Shown: positions 1 through 5,634 of the stretch, one piece after another
How positions within the stretch are numbered: position 1 is the first letter of the stretch
Layout of the letters: each line of letters begins with the position of its first letter
NCBI GenBank assembly: GCA_030642025.1
Contig: DAOWOO010000093.1
Span: 1 to 6,118, forward strand
Direction: 5' to 3'
Length of the DNA: 6,118 nt
Source: Candidatus Zixiibacteriota bacterium
Lineage (GTDB): Bacteria; Zixibacteria; MSB-5A5; GN15; PGXB01
Position numbers and translations under genes: made by a program
Notes under the pieces: model-generated
Databases searched by the model: none
What the model saw: the letters and a program-made list of their open reading frames with translations, nothing else
Told to the model about the DNA's origin: nothing

Positions 1-243
1 CAGCAAAATCAGGACTATAAAAAGCAGCTTCATCCAGTCCTGGCCTTTCAAACCGCCCAGAAGAAGCGGTTCGCGCGACAGGTAAGCCGAAGCGGCATAC
101 AACTCCTCGCCCATCAGGGTATAATCACAGGCCGCGATAAAAAAGGGCAACTGCGCCGGTTGGGCGGTGCCGGCGATCTGAATCGATCCGGCGGCGTTGC
201 CTGTCTCGGCCAGAAGAAGCGACTCGGCGAAAAAAGCGCCCAT
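1..243 (-). pseudogene. C-terminal continuation of the DUF6754-like gene in a shifted frame, cut by the window edge
   Basis: Read on the minus strand from 243 down to 1, this frame is open for 81 codons without a stop. It begins MGAFFAESLLLAETGNAAGS, followed by IQIAGTAQPAQLPFFIAACD, YTLMGEELYAASAYLSREP and LLLGGLKGQDWMKLLFIVL. This is smooth, protein-like sequence that matches what I remember of the DUF6754 C-terminal half, and the closing hydrophobic run looks like the start of another membrane segment. It joins the upstream frame at an AT dinucleotide tract (242-249), where adding two bases would give a continuous N-I-Y-M-G-A-F-F reading. It is best seen as the second part of the gene starting at 814, not as a separate gene. 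The stop codon lies outside the window. A sequencing or assembly error is as likely as a real mutation. Confidence 0.7.
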
Positions 244-814
244 ATATATTTGCGGCCGGTTTTTCGCGCACCATCATGCCATTGACGGTAGCCGTAAAGG
301 CAAACTGCTCCCCGGCCACATAACGAACGATATCTTTATCGTACGCATCTTTGCGCCCGACTTCTATATATGCTTGTTCCACGACCTCCTGCCCGGCGGC
401 CAGTACCATTGGGTAGCGCACCGGCACCCGCAGTGGTGTGTCATACGTGGCTGTAATCTTGGCCACCCGTCCCAGAATCGAAAGTCCGGCAATCGTTTCA
501 ATATCCTCAACATCACTGATACCGGGAATAAACAGCACCGGCTTACCCATCTCGGTGGCCCGGCCGACTGCTTCCTCGACAGCATCAATACCCGGAATCT
601 TGCGAACAAACAGCTTTTTACCCTCGCGCGCCCACTTGGTATACAGAAGGACGGCTGAAGAAAATATCGCCATGAAAACCAGAATAGTAATTCTGTCGGT
701 TCTAAAAACAGGATCATCGGCGGTTTGAGCAGTTGCTGAAACGGGAATTAGACTCGTCAGGATTAGAGTGACAAATACAACTTTGATGATTTTCAAGATA
801 TGCTTTTTTCTCAC
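125..814 (-). CDS. DUF6754-like membrane protein, N-terminal part (frameshifted)
   Basis: The 229-residue frame starts at GTG (812-814); an in-frame TGA lies 36 bases upstream with no other start between. Residues 8-29 look like a signal peptide or first membrane anchor (hydrophobic run ending SATAQ). Residues 42-58 are a second hydrophobic segment. The soluble part then contains KPVLFIPGISD, DIETIAGLSILGRVA and a region ending in REKPAANIY, which I associate from memory with DUF6754, a membrane protein family of unknown function. Homology ends at residue 191. The last 38 residues are an off-frame tail with 12 arginines, while the expected family sequence continues in another frame (see 1-243). 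As written, the product would lack its C-terminal half. Either the gene is truly broken or the sequence has a 2-base error. The gene follows panC by 87 bp and has its own candidate promoter. The coding call is good; the family name is moderate. Confidence 0.72.
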   Translation of the reverse strand: MRKKHILKIIKVVFVTLILTSLIPVSATAQTADDPVFRTDRITILVFMAIFSSAVLLYTKWAREGKKLFVRKIPGIDAVEEAVGRATEMGKPVLFIPGISDVEDIETIAGLSILGRVAKITATYDTPLRVPVRYPMVLAAGQEVVEQAYIEVGRKDAYDKDIVRYVAGEQFAFTATVNGMMVREKPAANIYGRFFRRVASSGRDRQRRRIDSDRRHRPTGAVALFYRGL

Positions 815-901
815 GGAGTAAAGATAACCAAATGCGCCCCGCTGTCAACTGCTTTCATCTGATAGATGCGAACAGTTCAGTATTGTCAGATTGATATATT
901 G
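815..901. other. Intergenic region between panC and the DUF6754-like gene
   Basis: This 87-bp gap holds the candidate promoter above and two small palindromes: CATCT-GAT-AGATG at 856-868 and GAAC-A-GTTC at 870-878. Neither is followed by a T-run on the minus strand, so I see no intrinsic terminator for panC here. Confidence 0.5.
821..848 (-). promoter_or_regulatory. Candidate promoter of the DUF6754-like gene, leaderless geometry
   Basis: On the minus strand a perfect -35 TTGACA (843-848) is followed after 16 bases by TATCTT (821-826, 4 of 6 matches to TATAAT). Only 6 bases separate the -10 box from the GTG start, so transcription would begin at about the start codon. No Shine-Dalgarno sequence is present (the bases before GTG read TTTACTCC). 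The -10 box is imperfect, so the call is moderate. Confidence 0.5.
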
Positions 902-1768
902 CTATAGAAGCTGGCCTCTGCCAGTCATTTTCATATTATCGATTAATCTTACGCCATGAATTTTGACTGCAAGCGAACAGATTGTATTTTTATTCACTTT
1001 TTTTACAGGAATAATTGACTCAAAATCAGTAAAGGCAATATAGTCGATTTCTGCTGTGGGACAGATAGATTGAATTAATTTAATCATCCGCCCTTTTAAA
1101 ACAGCCGAATCAATTATTTTCTCATCTTTGACAGCTCTTTTGGCAATCCTTAGTGATTCATACAAACAAACCGCCTCTTTTCTCTGCTCCGGATTAAAAT
1201 AGCAGTTTCTTGATGACATAGCCAGGCCGTCTTTTTCCCTGACCGTCGGGGCAATGATAATCTTAATAGGTAAACCTAAGTCGCGGGTCATTTGTCGGAT
1301 AACTATCGCCTGCTGATAATCTTTCAGCCCGAATACGGCTATATCGGGACGGGTGATGTTAAAAAGTTTGGCGACGATTGTCGTCACACCGCGAAAGTGT
1401 AAGGGTCGGGATTTGCCCTCCAGCGATTTCGCAATTATTTCAACATCGACATAGGTCTGGAAATTATCGGGATAAATATCAGATACCTTCGGAATAAAAA
1501 CAATATCTCCACCGGTAGATTTTATTTTATTTATATCGTTTTTCTCATCACGAGGGTATGCTTCGAAATCCTCATCGGGTGCAAACTGGGCCGGATTGAC
1601 GAAAATTGATACGATAACGATATCGGAGAATCTCACCGCCCGCCTGATCAGCGACAGGTGACCTTCATGCAGAAATCCCATGGTCGGCACCAGCCCGATT
1701 TTTTTTCTGTCCGCGGCCAGGGTGCGGGTGATTTTTCGCATCTGTATGATTGAACTTACAACTTTCAT
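902..1768 (-). CDS. panC: Pantoate--beta-alanine ligase (pantothenate synthetase)
   Basis: This cytoplasmic enzyme joins pantoate and beta-alanine using ATP (through pantoyl-adenylate) to make pantothenate, the precursor of CoA and of the acyl-carrier-protein arm. The 288-residue length is normal for the family. Family motifs appear in order: PTMGFLHEGHLSL (residues 28-40), the HIGH-type nucleotide-binding motif with His34 and His37; FVNPAQF (56-62); HFRGV (124-128); FGLKDYQQ (146-153); and TVREKDGLAMSSRN (175-188), which holds the KMSKS-like MSSRN loop. The ATG start fits the family N-terminus (MKVV...). It lies 10 bp after the lpxH stop and lacks a Shine-Dalgarno site, so it is probably co-transcribed and perhaps translated by coupling with lpxH. 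No panB or panD is in the window. Identity is very secure. Confidence 0.97.
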   Translation of the reverse strand: MKVVSSIIQMRKITRTLAADRKKIGLVPTMGFLHEGHLSLIRRAVRFSDIVIVSIFVNPAQFAPDEDFEAYPRDEKNDINKIKSTGGDIVFIPKVSDIYPDNFQTYVDVEIIAKSLEGKSRPLHFRGVTTIVAKLFNITRPDIAVFGLKDYQQAIVIRQMTRDLGLPIKIIIAPTVREKDGLAMSSRNCYFNPEQRKEAVCLYESLRIAKRAVKDEKIIDSAVLKGRMIKLIQSICPTAEIDYIAFTDFESIIPVKKVNKNTICSLAVKIHGVRLIDNMKMTGRGQLL

Positions 1769-1778
1769 GATTTGATGC

Positions 1779-2495
1779 CTATATGTACTCCAGTGTCAAT
1801 TGTCCCGCTTCCATGCGAACATAGCTGTAATGCTCTATGAAATCGCCGGTGTTTATATATATGCCATCTTCCATATCCATCCGGATCGGCTGATGCAAAT
1901 GCCCGATCAGAACAGCGTCATAACCTTCCCTGATCTTTGCGGCGGCGTATTTTTCGTAATCCCTTATAAATTCCAATGATCGTCCCGATGTATGCGTCCG
2001 CGATGATGACGAAACGAATTTGGCCAGCGGTATTCCCCAGTCGGGAGGGATTCTCTGGTACAACCAGATATTGACCCGGTTACGCAGAATCCTTCTTAAA
2101 ATGCGGTATTTCCAATCCGACGGAGAAAGACCATCACCGTGAATCATAAAGATTTTCTTCTCCTGCTCGGTTATTTCATAATAATCGCGGTGGATAATTA
2201 TCCCGGCTTCACGGCTTAAAAACTCCCCCAACCAGAAGTCATGATTGCCACTGATATAATGCACCGGCGTGCCTTTTTCAACCAGCGAGGCCAGCCTGAA
2301 AATTATTTTCAGATGCTCCCTGGGAACCGCATATTTGTATTCAAACCAGAAATCAAACAGGTCGCCAAGGATAAACAACTTTTCGCCGTCGGTTTCAACC
2401 ATATTGATAAACTGACCGAGCTTATCCAGCTTGATATCTTCGCTGGCCTGGTCAGACGCACCGAGGTGAACATCGGATATGAAATAAACAGCCAT
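1779..2495 (-). CDS. lpxH: UDP-2,3-diacylglucosamine diphosphatase (LpxH family)
   Basis: LpxH hydrolyses UDP-2,3-diacylglucosamine to lipid X and UMP, the fourth step of lipid A synthesis, as a peripheral enzyme on the inner face of the cytoplasmic membrane. The 238-residue length is almost that of the E. coli enzyme. The calcineurin-like metal-binding set is complete: D8 and H10 (SDVHLG), D45 in GDLFDFW, N84 in GNHDFW, H119 in HGDG, and H199 and H201 in GHLH. This matches the LpxH arrangement better than that of generic phosphoesterases, notably GDLFDFWFEY and the basic stretch at 130-140. Its presence implies a lipid A-bearing outer membrane. The ATG start follows a near-consensus promoter by only 8 bases and has no Shine-Dalgarno site. 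panC follows after 10 bp. A related calcineurin-like hydrolase is the main alternative, but it is less likely. Confidence 0.93.
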   Translation of the reverse strand: MAVYFISDVHLGASDQASEDIKLDKLGQFINMVETDGEKLFILGDLFDFWFEYKYAVPREHLKIIFRLASLVEKGTPVHYISGNHDFWLGEFLSREAGIIIHRDYYEITEQEKKIFMIHGDGLSPSDWKYRILRRILRNRVNIWLYQRIPPDWGIPLAKFVSSSSRTHTSGRSLEFIRDYEKYAAAKIREGYDAVLIGHLHQPIRMDMEDGIYINTGDFIEHYSYVRMEAGQLTLEYI

Positions 2496-2611
2496 CAGGT
2501 GGGATTATAATACGCCGGGATGTAAATGTAAAACGGAATAGTCAGATAAATATCGGCGGGCAACTACACCAGCCCTGATTTTTCGTCAAGAATCTGCTTG
2601 TGAATAAGTCC
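2496..2611. other. Intergenic region upstream of lpxH
   Basis: This 116-bp gap contains the lpxH promoter. A short inverted repeat GGGC/GCCC (2558-2561 and 2572-2575) has a T-run after it only on the plus strand, where no gene reads in. I see no clear terminator for the gene ending at 2612. Confidence 0.5.
2504..2532 (-). promoter_or_regulatory. Strong sigma70-type promoter of lpxH-panC, near-leaderless geometry
   Basis: On the minus strand, TTTACA (2527-2532) is followed by a spacer of exactly 17 bases and a perfect TATAAT (2504-2509). The -10 box ends 8 bases before the lpxH ATG, so the expected transcription start falls about 2 bases before the ATG. No ribosome binding site lies in between (the bases read CCCACCTG). 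The sequence match is very good; the leaderless reading is inferred. Confidence 0.72.
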
Positions 2612-3118
2612 CTATTTTTTTCGGACAATAATAGCGACAATTGCCAGAATAACGCTAAGAATCAAAACCGCGACCATCGGCAAAGCCATTGGCGGATCGG
2701 TCCGGATACCCATAGCATAAACAAGTGTGAATATACCACCGAATAATGCAATTATTCCAATAATCAGCCCAATAAGTAAGCCCGAACCACTGCTTGTTGA
2801 CGTTCGATACGGGTTAACTCCCGAATACTGATCCATCGCCCGTTTTTCCACCCGGCGTTTGAACCGGATACGGTAGTCATCGAATTTCTCAAGCATCACC
2901 CACCCGGCTTTGGCTTCTTCATCGCAGAGTTTCCTGATATTTTCAGGTTTCTTGAATTTCCCGAACGAACTCCGAATAATCTTGAATTCCCAGCCATCAA
3001 GGTCATTTTTATCATAAGTGACTATTTTTTCTTCCTCCTGCTGGGGCTTTTTGGTTGCCGCCGCCGCTATTATGGCAACCATCGCCCCGGCATTTGCGGC
3101 AATAATCGGAGCAGACAT
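2612..3118 (-). CDS. Conserved membrane protein of unknown function with a WEFKI...GWVMLEKFDD domain
   Basis: The 168-residue product has four visible parts. Residues 3-22 are an alanine-rich hydrophobic helix, probably a membrane anchor. Residues 41-90 form a charged domain beginning WEFKIIRSSFGKF and ending GWVMLEKFDDYRIRFKR. A Ser/Thr-rich linker (105-112) follows. Residues 113-136 and 144-165 are two strong membrane segments, closed by RKK. I recall similar W-E-[FY]-K...EKFDD.R.R.KR stretches in small uncharacterised bacterial membrane proteins, but I cannot name a function or a Pfam family. The lysine-, arginine- and glutamate-rich domain would sit on one side of the membrane, probably the cytoplasm by the positive-inside rule. 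The ATG is supported by a strong Shine-Dalgarno site 4 bases away. It stands apart from its neighbours (120 bp after purL, 116 bp before lpxH), so a single-gene transcript is likely. It is a real gene with unknown role. Confidence 0.88.
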   Translation of the reverse strand: MSAPIIAANAGAMVAIIAAAATKKPQQEEEKIVTYDKNDLDGWEFKIIRSSFGKFKKPENIRKLCDEEAKAGWVMLEKFDDYRIRFKRRVEKRAMDQYSGVNPYRTSTSSGSGLLIGLIIGIIALFGGIFTLVYAMGIRTDPPMALPMVAVLILSVILAIVAIIVRKK

Positions 3119-3122
3119 AATT

Positions 3123-3130
3123 CCTCCTTT
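3123..3130 (-). promoter_or_regulatory. Strong ribosome binding site of the 168-residue membrane protein
   Basis: AAAGGAGG lies 4 bases before the ATG at 3116-3118. It fixes the start and contrasts with the Shine-Dalgarno-free starts of lpxH, tilS and the DUF6754-like gene. Confidence 0.88.
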
Positions 3131-3143
3131 TACCTTTTCAATA

Positions 3144-3174
3144 AATATACTGAATTCAAATGGGGAATATTCAA
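3144..3174 (-). promoter_or_regulatory. Candidate promoter of the 168-residue membrane protein
   Basis: On the minus strand, TTGAAT (3169-3174) and TATATT (3144-3149) are separated by 19 bases, longer than ideal. The -10 box lies 25 bases before the ATG, leaving room for the Shine-Dalgarno site. An 8-bp direct repeat (ATTTGAAT on the minus strand, at 3154-3161 and 3169-3176) overlaps the -35 box. Confidence 0.4.
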
Positions 3175-3238
3175 ATAAGTCACAGAATCAGCCCACAGTA
3201 GTCAGGTTGATCATAATCTGAAATTTAAAAAAGTTGAA

Positions 3239-5464
3239 CTACACCCGCTCCAATAGCTTTTTCAGACTATCATAATATGCGGTTTCCATATCGGCCAGCG
3301 GCAGATCAATAAATCCGCCGATTTTCAGCCGGTCGCCGCCGACCCGGCCAAGTGCTGAAAACGGGATATCATTTTGGACACAATGCTCAACCAATCTTCC
3401 GGCATTATCTTCAGATACCGAAACAATCACCCGTGATTGGGTTTCACCGAACAGCAGACAATCCGGGCGTATTTCATCGGACAATTCAACCGAAGCGCCA
3501 GTCATATTCTCGTGGTTGGAGATACAGCATTCGGACAATGCCACTGCCAGGCCGCCGTCGGAAATATCATGCGCCGATTTAATATATCCCTGTTTGATAG
3601 CCGACAGAATTGTATCCTGTACATGTTTTTCATATTTCAGATCAAGCTCTGGAATCGGACCGGTATTTTTATCAAACATAGTATGCAGGTATTCCGAGGC
3701 GCCCAATTCTTCCCTGTTTTCGCCAATAAGATATATCACGTCGCCATCATCCTTGAACCACTGCGTGGTGATATGGGATAAGTCATCGATTATCCCGAGC
3801 ATCCCGATGGTCGGCGTCGGAAATACGGCCCGTTCGGGGTCTTCATTATAAAAGCTGACATTTCCTCCGGTCACCGGAGTATTGAAAATCCGGCAAGCTT
3901 CACCCATCCCGGCCACCGCCTCGGCAAAACCGTAGTAGATTTCAGGTTTATACGGATTCCCAAAATTTAGACAATTGGTAATCGCTACCGGGCGTCCACC
4001 GGAACAGACAATATTTCTCGCCGCCTCGGCCACCGCCTGAGAGGCGCCGATACGCGGATTAAGATAACAATAGCGCGCGTTGCAATCGGTAACCATCGTC
4101 AGAGCGCGGGTGGTTTTTCTAATACGAAGAACAGCGGCATCTGATCCGGGACCGACAGCGGTATTGGTCCGTACCATCGAATCGTATTGATCGAACACCC
4201 ACCCCTTATAGCAGATATTGGGTGCGGCCAGCATGGCAATTAAATCATTATTATAATCCCGGTCGACGGGGTAATCATCGAGATTAATCATAGAGAGTTT
4301 ATCTATATAATCCGGCTTTTTGGTTTCCCGATGATAAACCGGTGTCTTTCCTCCGAGAGAGAGAACATCGGCAGGAATCTCGGAAATCGTTTCACCGTTG
4401 AGCATGGCTTTAAAGATCCCGCTGTCATTGGATTCGCCGATTATAGTCGAGTCAATATCCCATTTATCGAAAATCCTGCGGACGTCTTCTTCTTTACCTT
4501 TTTTCACACAGACCAGCATCCGTTCCTGCGATTCCGAAAGGAGAATTTCGTAGGGGGTCATTTTATCCTCGCGTACCGGGACCTTATCAATATCAATAGT
4601 CACCCCCGCTTCGCCTCTGAAAGACATCTCCGAGCATGAGCATGTAATCCCGGCCGCGCCCATATCCTGAATTCCGATAATAAGGTCGTTGTCGATTATC
4701 TCCAGTGTCGCCTCAAGAAGCAGTTTTTCGGTAAACGGATCGCCGATCTGCACCGACGGGCGTCTTTCCTGGGATTTCTCGGAGAGTTCCTCGGAAGCAA
4801 AAGTTGCCCCGTGAATGCCGTCGCGTCCAGTCTTGGAACCGACAATCATAACCGGGTTTCCGACTCCGGAGATTGTGCCGGAAACCAGCCCGTCGGTTTT
4901 CACAATCCCGACCGCCATGGCATTTACCAGCGGATTGCCGGTGTAGGCATCGTCGAAATAGGTTTCCCCTGCCACTGTGGGGACCCCGAATGAGTTGCCG
5001 TAATCACCGATTCCGCGCACGATACCGTCAACCAGGTAACGCACCCGGGGATTATCCGGCGATCCAAATCGAAGCGAATCGAGTGAGGCAATCGGCCGCG
5101 CTCCCATGGTGAAAATATCCCGAAGGATGCCGCCGACTCCGGTGGCCGCACCCTGATACGGTTCAACCGCCGATGGGTGATTGTGCGATTCTATCTTGAA
5201 TACCACCGCCAGCCCGTCGCCGATATCGACCGCCCCGGCATTCTCCTCTCCGGCTTTGGATAAAAGAGCTTCGCCATCTCTGGGAAGAGTCTTTAGAAGT
5301 GCTATTGAGTTTTTATAACTGCAATGCTCCGACCACATCACCGAAAATATCCCCAATTCGGTAAAATTCGGTTCGCGGCCGAGATATTCTATAATCTGTT
5401 GATGTTCTTCTTCGCTAAGCCCGTGATCCTTGACCAACTGCGGCGTGACTTTCGGCTGTTCCAT
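3239..5464 (-). CDS. purL: Phosphoribosylformylglycinamidine synthase subunit PurL (small type)
   Basis: This is the synthetase subunit of FGAM synthase, the fourth step of de novo purine synthesis: FGAR, ATP and glutamine-derived ammonia give FGAM. The 741-residue length is that of the small PurL, which works with separate PurQ (glutaminase) and PurS; neither is in the window. Motifs in order include MWSEHCSYKNS (residues 43-53, conserved His47), FKIESHNHPSAVEP (89-102), GGILRDIFTMGARP (111-124), GIQDMGAAGITCSCSEM (264-280) and SESQERML (310-317). The second half has NCLNFGNP, TGGNVSFYNE, SAHDISDGGLAVALSE and LFGETQSRVIVS, the repeated AIR-synthase-type fold of the family. No glutaminase domain follows the C-terminus. 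The ATG is supported by the Shine-Dalgarno site GGAGGAG and fits the family N-terminus. It is divergent from tilS. Identity is very secure. Confidence 0.98.
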   Translation of the reverse strand: MEQPKVTPQLVKDHGLSEEEHQQIIEYLGREPNFTELGIFSVMWSEHCSYKNSIALLKTLPRDGEALLSKAGEENAGAVDIGDGLAVVFKIESHNHPSAVEPYQGAATGVGGILRDIFTMGARPIASLDSLRFGSPDNPRVRYLVDGIVRGIGDYGNSFGVPTVAGETYFDDAYTGNPLVNAMAVGIVKTDGLVSGTISGVGNPVMIVGSKTGRDGIHGATFASEELSEKSQERRPSVQIGDPFTEKLLLEATLEIIDNDLIIGIQDMGAAGITCSCSEMSFRGEAGVTIDIDKVPVREDKMTPYEILLSESQERMLVCVKKGKEEDVRRIFDKWDIDSTIIGESNDSGIFKAMLNGETISEIPADVLSLGGKTPVYHRETKKPDYIDKLSMINLDDYPVDRDYNNDLIAMLAAPNICYKGWVFDQYDSMVRTNTAVGPGSDAAVLRIRKTTRALTMVTDCNARYCYLNPRIGASQAVAEAARNIVCSGGRPVAITNCLNFGNPYKPEIYYGFAEAVAGMGEACRIFNTPVTGGNVSFYNEDPERAVFPTPTIGMLGIIDDLSHITTQWFKDDGDVIYLIGENREELGASEYLHTMFDKNTGPIPELDLKYEKHVQDTILSAIKQGYIKSAHDISDGGLAVALSECCISNHENMTGASVELSDEIRPDCLLFGETQSRVIVSVSEDNAGRLVEHCVQNDIPFSALGRVGGDRLKIGGFIDLPLADMETAYYDSLKKLLERV

Positions 5465-5467
5465 CGG

Positions 5468-5474
5468 CTCCTCC
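5468..5474 (-). promoter_or_regulatory. Ribosome binding site of purL
   Basis: GGAGGAG stands 3 bases before the ATG at 5462-5464, with the core GGAGG about 5 bases away. It supports the chosen purL start. Confidence 0.85.
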
Positions 5475-5490
5475 GGTTAGTGAAAGACTG

Positions 5491-5519
5491 AATATAGGCG
5501 AGTGATAAACGGGAGTCAA
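5491..5519 (-). promoter_or_regulatory. Sigma70-type promoter of purL
   Basis: On the minus strand, TTGACT (5514-5519) is followed by exactly 17 bases and TATATT (5491-5496), each 5 of 6 to consensus. The -10 box ends 26 bases before the ATG, predicting a 5' leader of about 20 bases that contains the ribosome binding site. I see no riboswitch in such a short leader and no clear purine-repressor operator. Confidence 0.72.
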
Positions 5520-5599
5520 TCAGAATGTAAGAACTCGGTATTAATCAATCAATTTGGTTTGTGCAAAACGGCTATCCAATTGCGGCAATATTAAATAAG

Positions 5600-5628
5600 A
5601 TGACTCCTGTCAGAAAAGATAGTATATT
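5600..5628 (+). promoter_or_regulatory. Candidate promoter of tilS, leaderless geometry
   Basis: ATGACT (5600-5605, 4 of 6 to TTGACA) is followed by 17 bases and TATATT (5623-5628). Six bases then separate the -10 box from the ATG at 5635, so the expected transcription start is the A of the start codon itself. No Shine-Dalgarno sequence is present. Confidence 0.55.
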
Positions 5629-5634
5629 CGCACT

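Larger units (their letters stand above)
3119..3238. other. Intergenic region between purL and the 168-residue membrane protein gene
   Basis: This 120-bp AT-rich gap carries the candidate promoter and ribosome binding site of the downstream gene. A T-run (about 3226-3231, minus strand) follows the purL stop but has no stable hairpin before it, so I do not call a terminator. Confidence 0.5.
5465..5634. other. Divergent intergenic region between purL and tilS
   Basis: This 170-bp region holds back-to-back promoters: purL leftward (5491-5519) and tilS rightward (5600-5628). About 80 bp of AT-rich sequence lies between them, with no structure that I can name. Confidence 0.6.

Noticed and set aside
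197..658. A 153-codon open frame on the plus strand opposite the DUF6754-like gene
   Set aside because: Its sequence is low in protein-like patterns, has no recognisable motif and lies wholly antisense to a gene with family-like sequence. It is a shadow frame.
856..878. Small palindromes CATCT-GAT-AGATG and GAAC-A-GTTC upstream of the DUF6754-like gene, possible operator or LexA box
   Set aside because: The arms are 4-5 bp. The GAAC/GTTC spacing of 1 base does not fit the LexA boxes I know (GAAC-N4-GTTC), and no T-run makes them a terminator.
1794..1799. Perfect TTGACA on the minus strand just before panC, a possible -35 box
   Set aside because: It falls in the lpxH codons for Leu-Thr, and the only -10 candidates are at poor spacing or abut the panC ATG.
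2558..2583. Hairpin GGGC...GCCC followed by TTTTT on the plus strand, terminator-like
   Set aside because: The stem is only 4 bp and no plus-strand gene reads into it. On the minus strand, where it would be needed, no T-run follows.
3352..3851. Several plus-strand open frames opposite purL
   Set aside because: They overlap one another and the secure purL coding sequence, with no motifs or ribosome binding sites.
4331..5166. Further open frames on both strands inside purL
   Set aside because: All overlap conserved purL motifs in another frame and have no protein-like signal of their own.
5548..5582. Imperfect inverted repeat (CAATTTGG...CCAATTG) and a partial PurR-like TGCAAAACGG between purL and tilS
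   Set aside because: The repeat needs a bulge and the PurR resemblance covers only about half a site, so neither is better than chance in AT-rich sequence.
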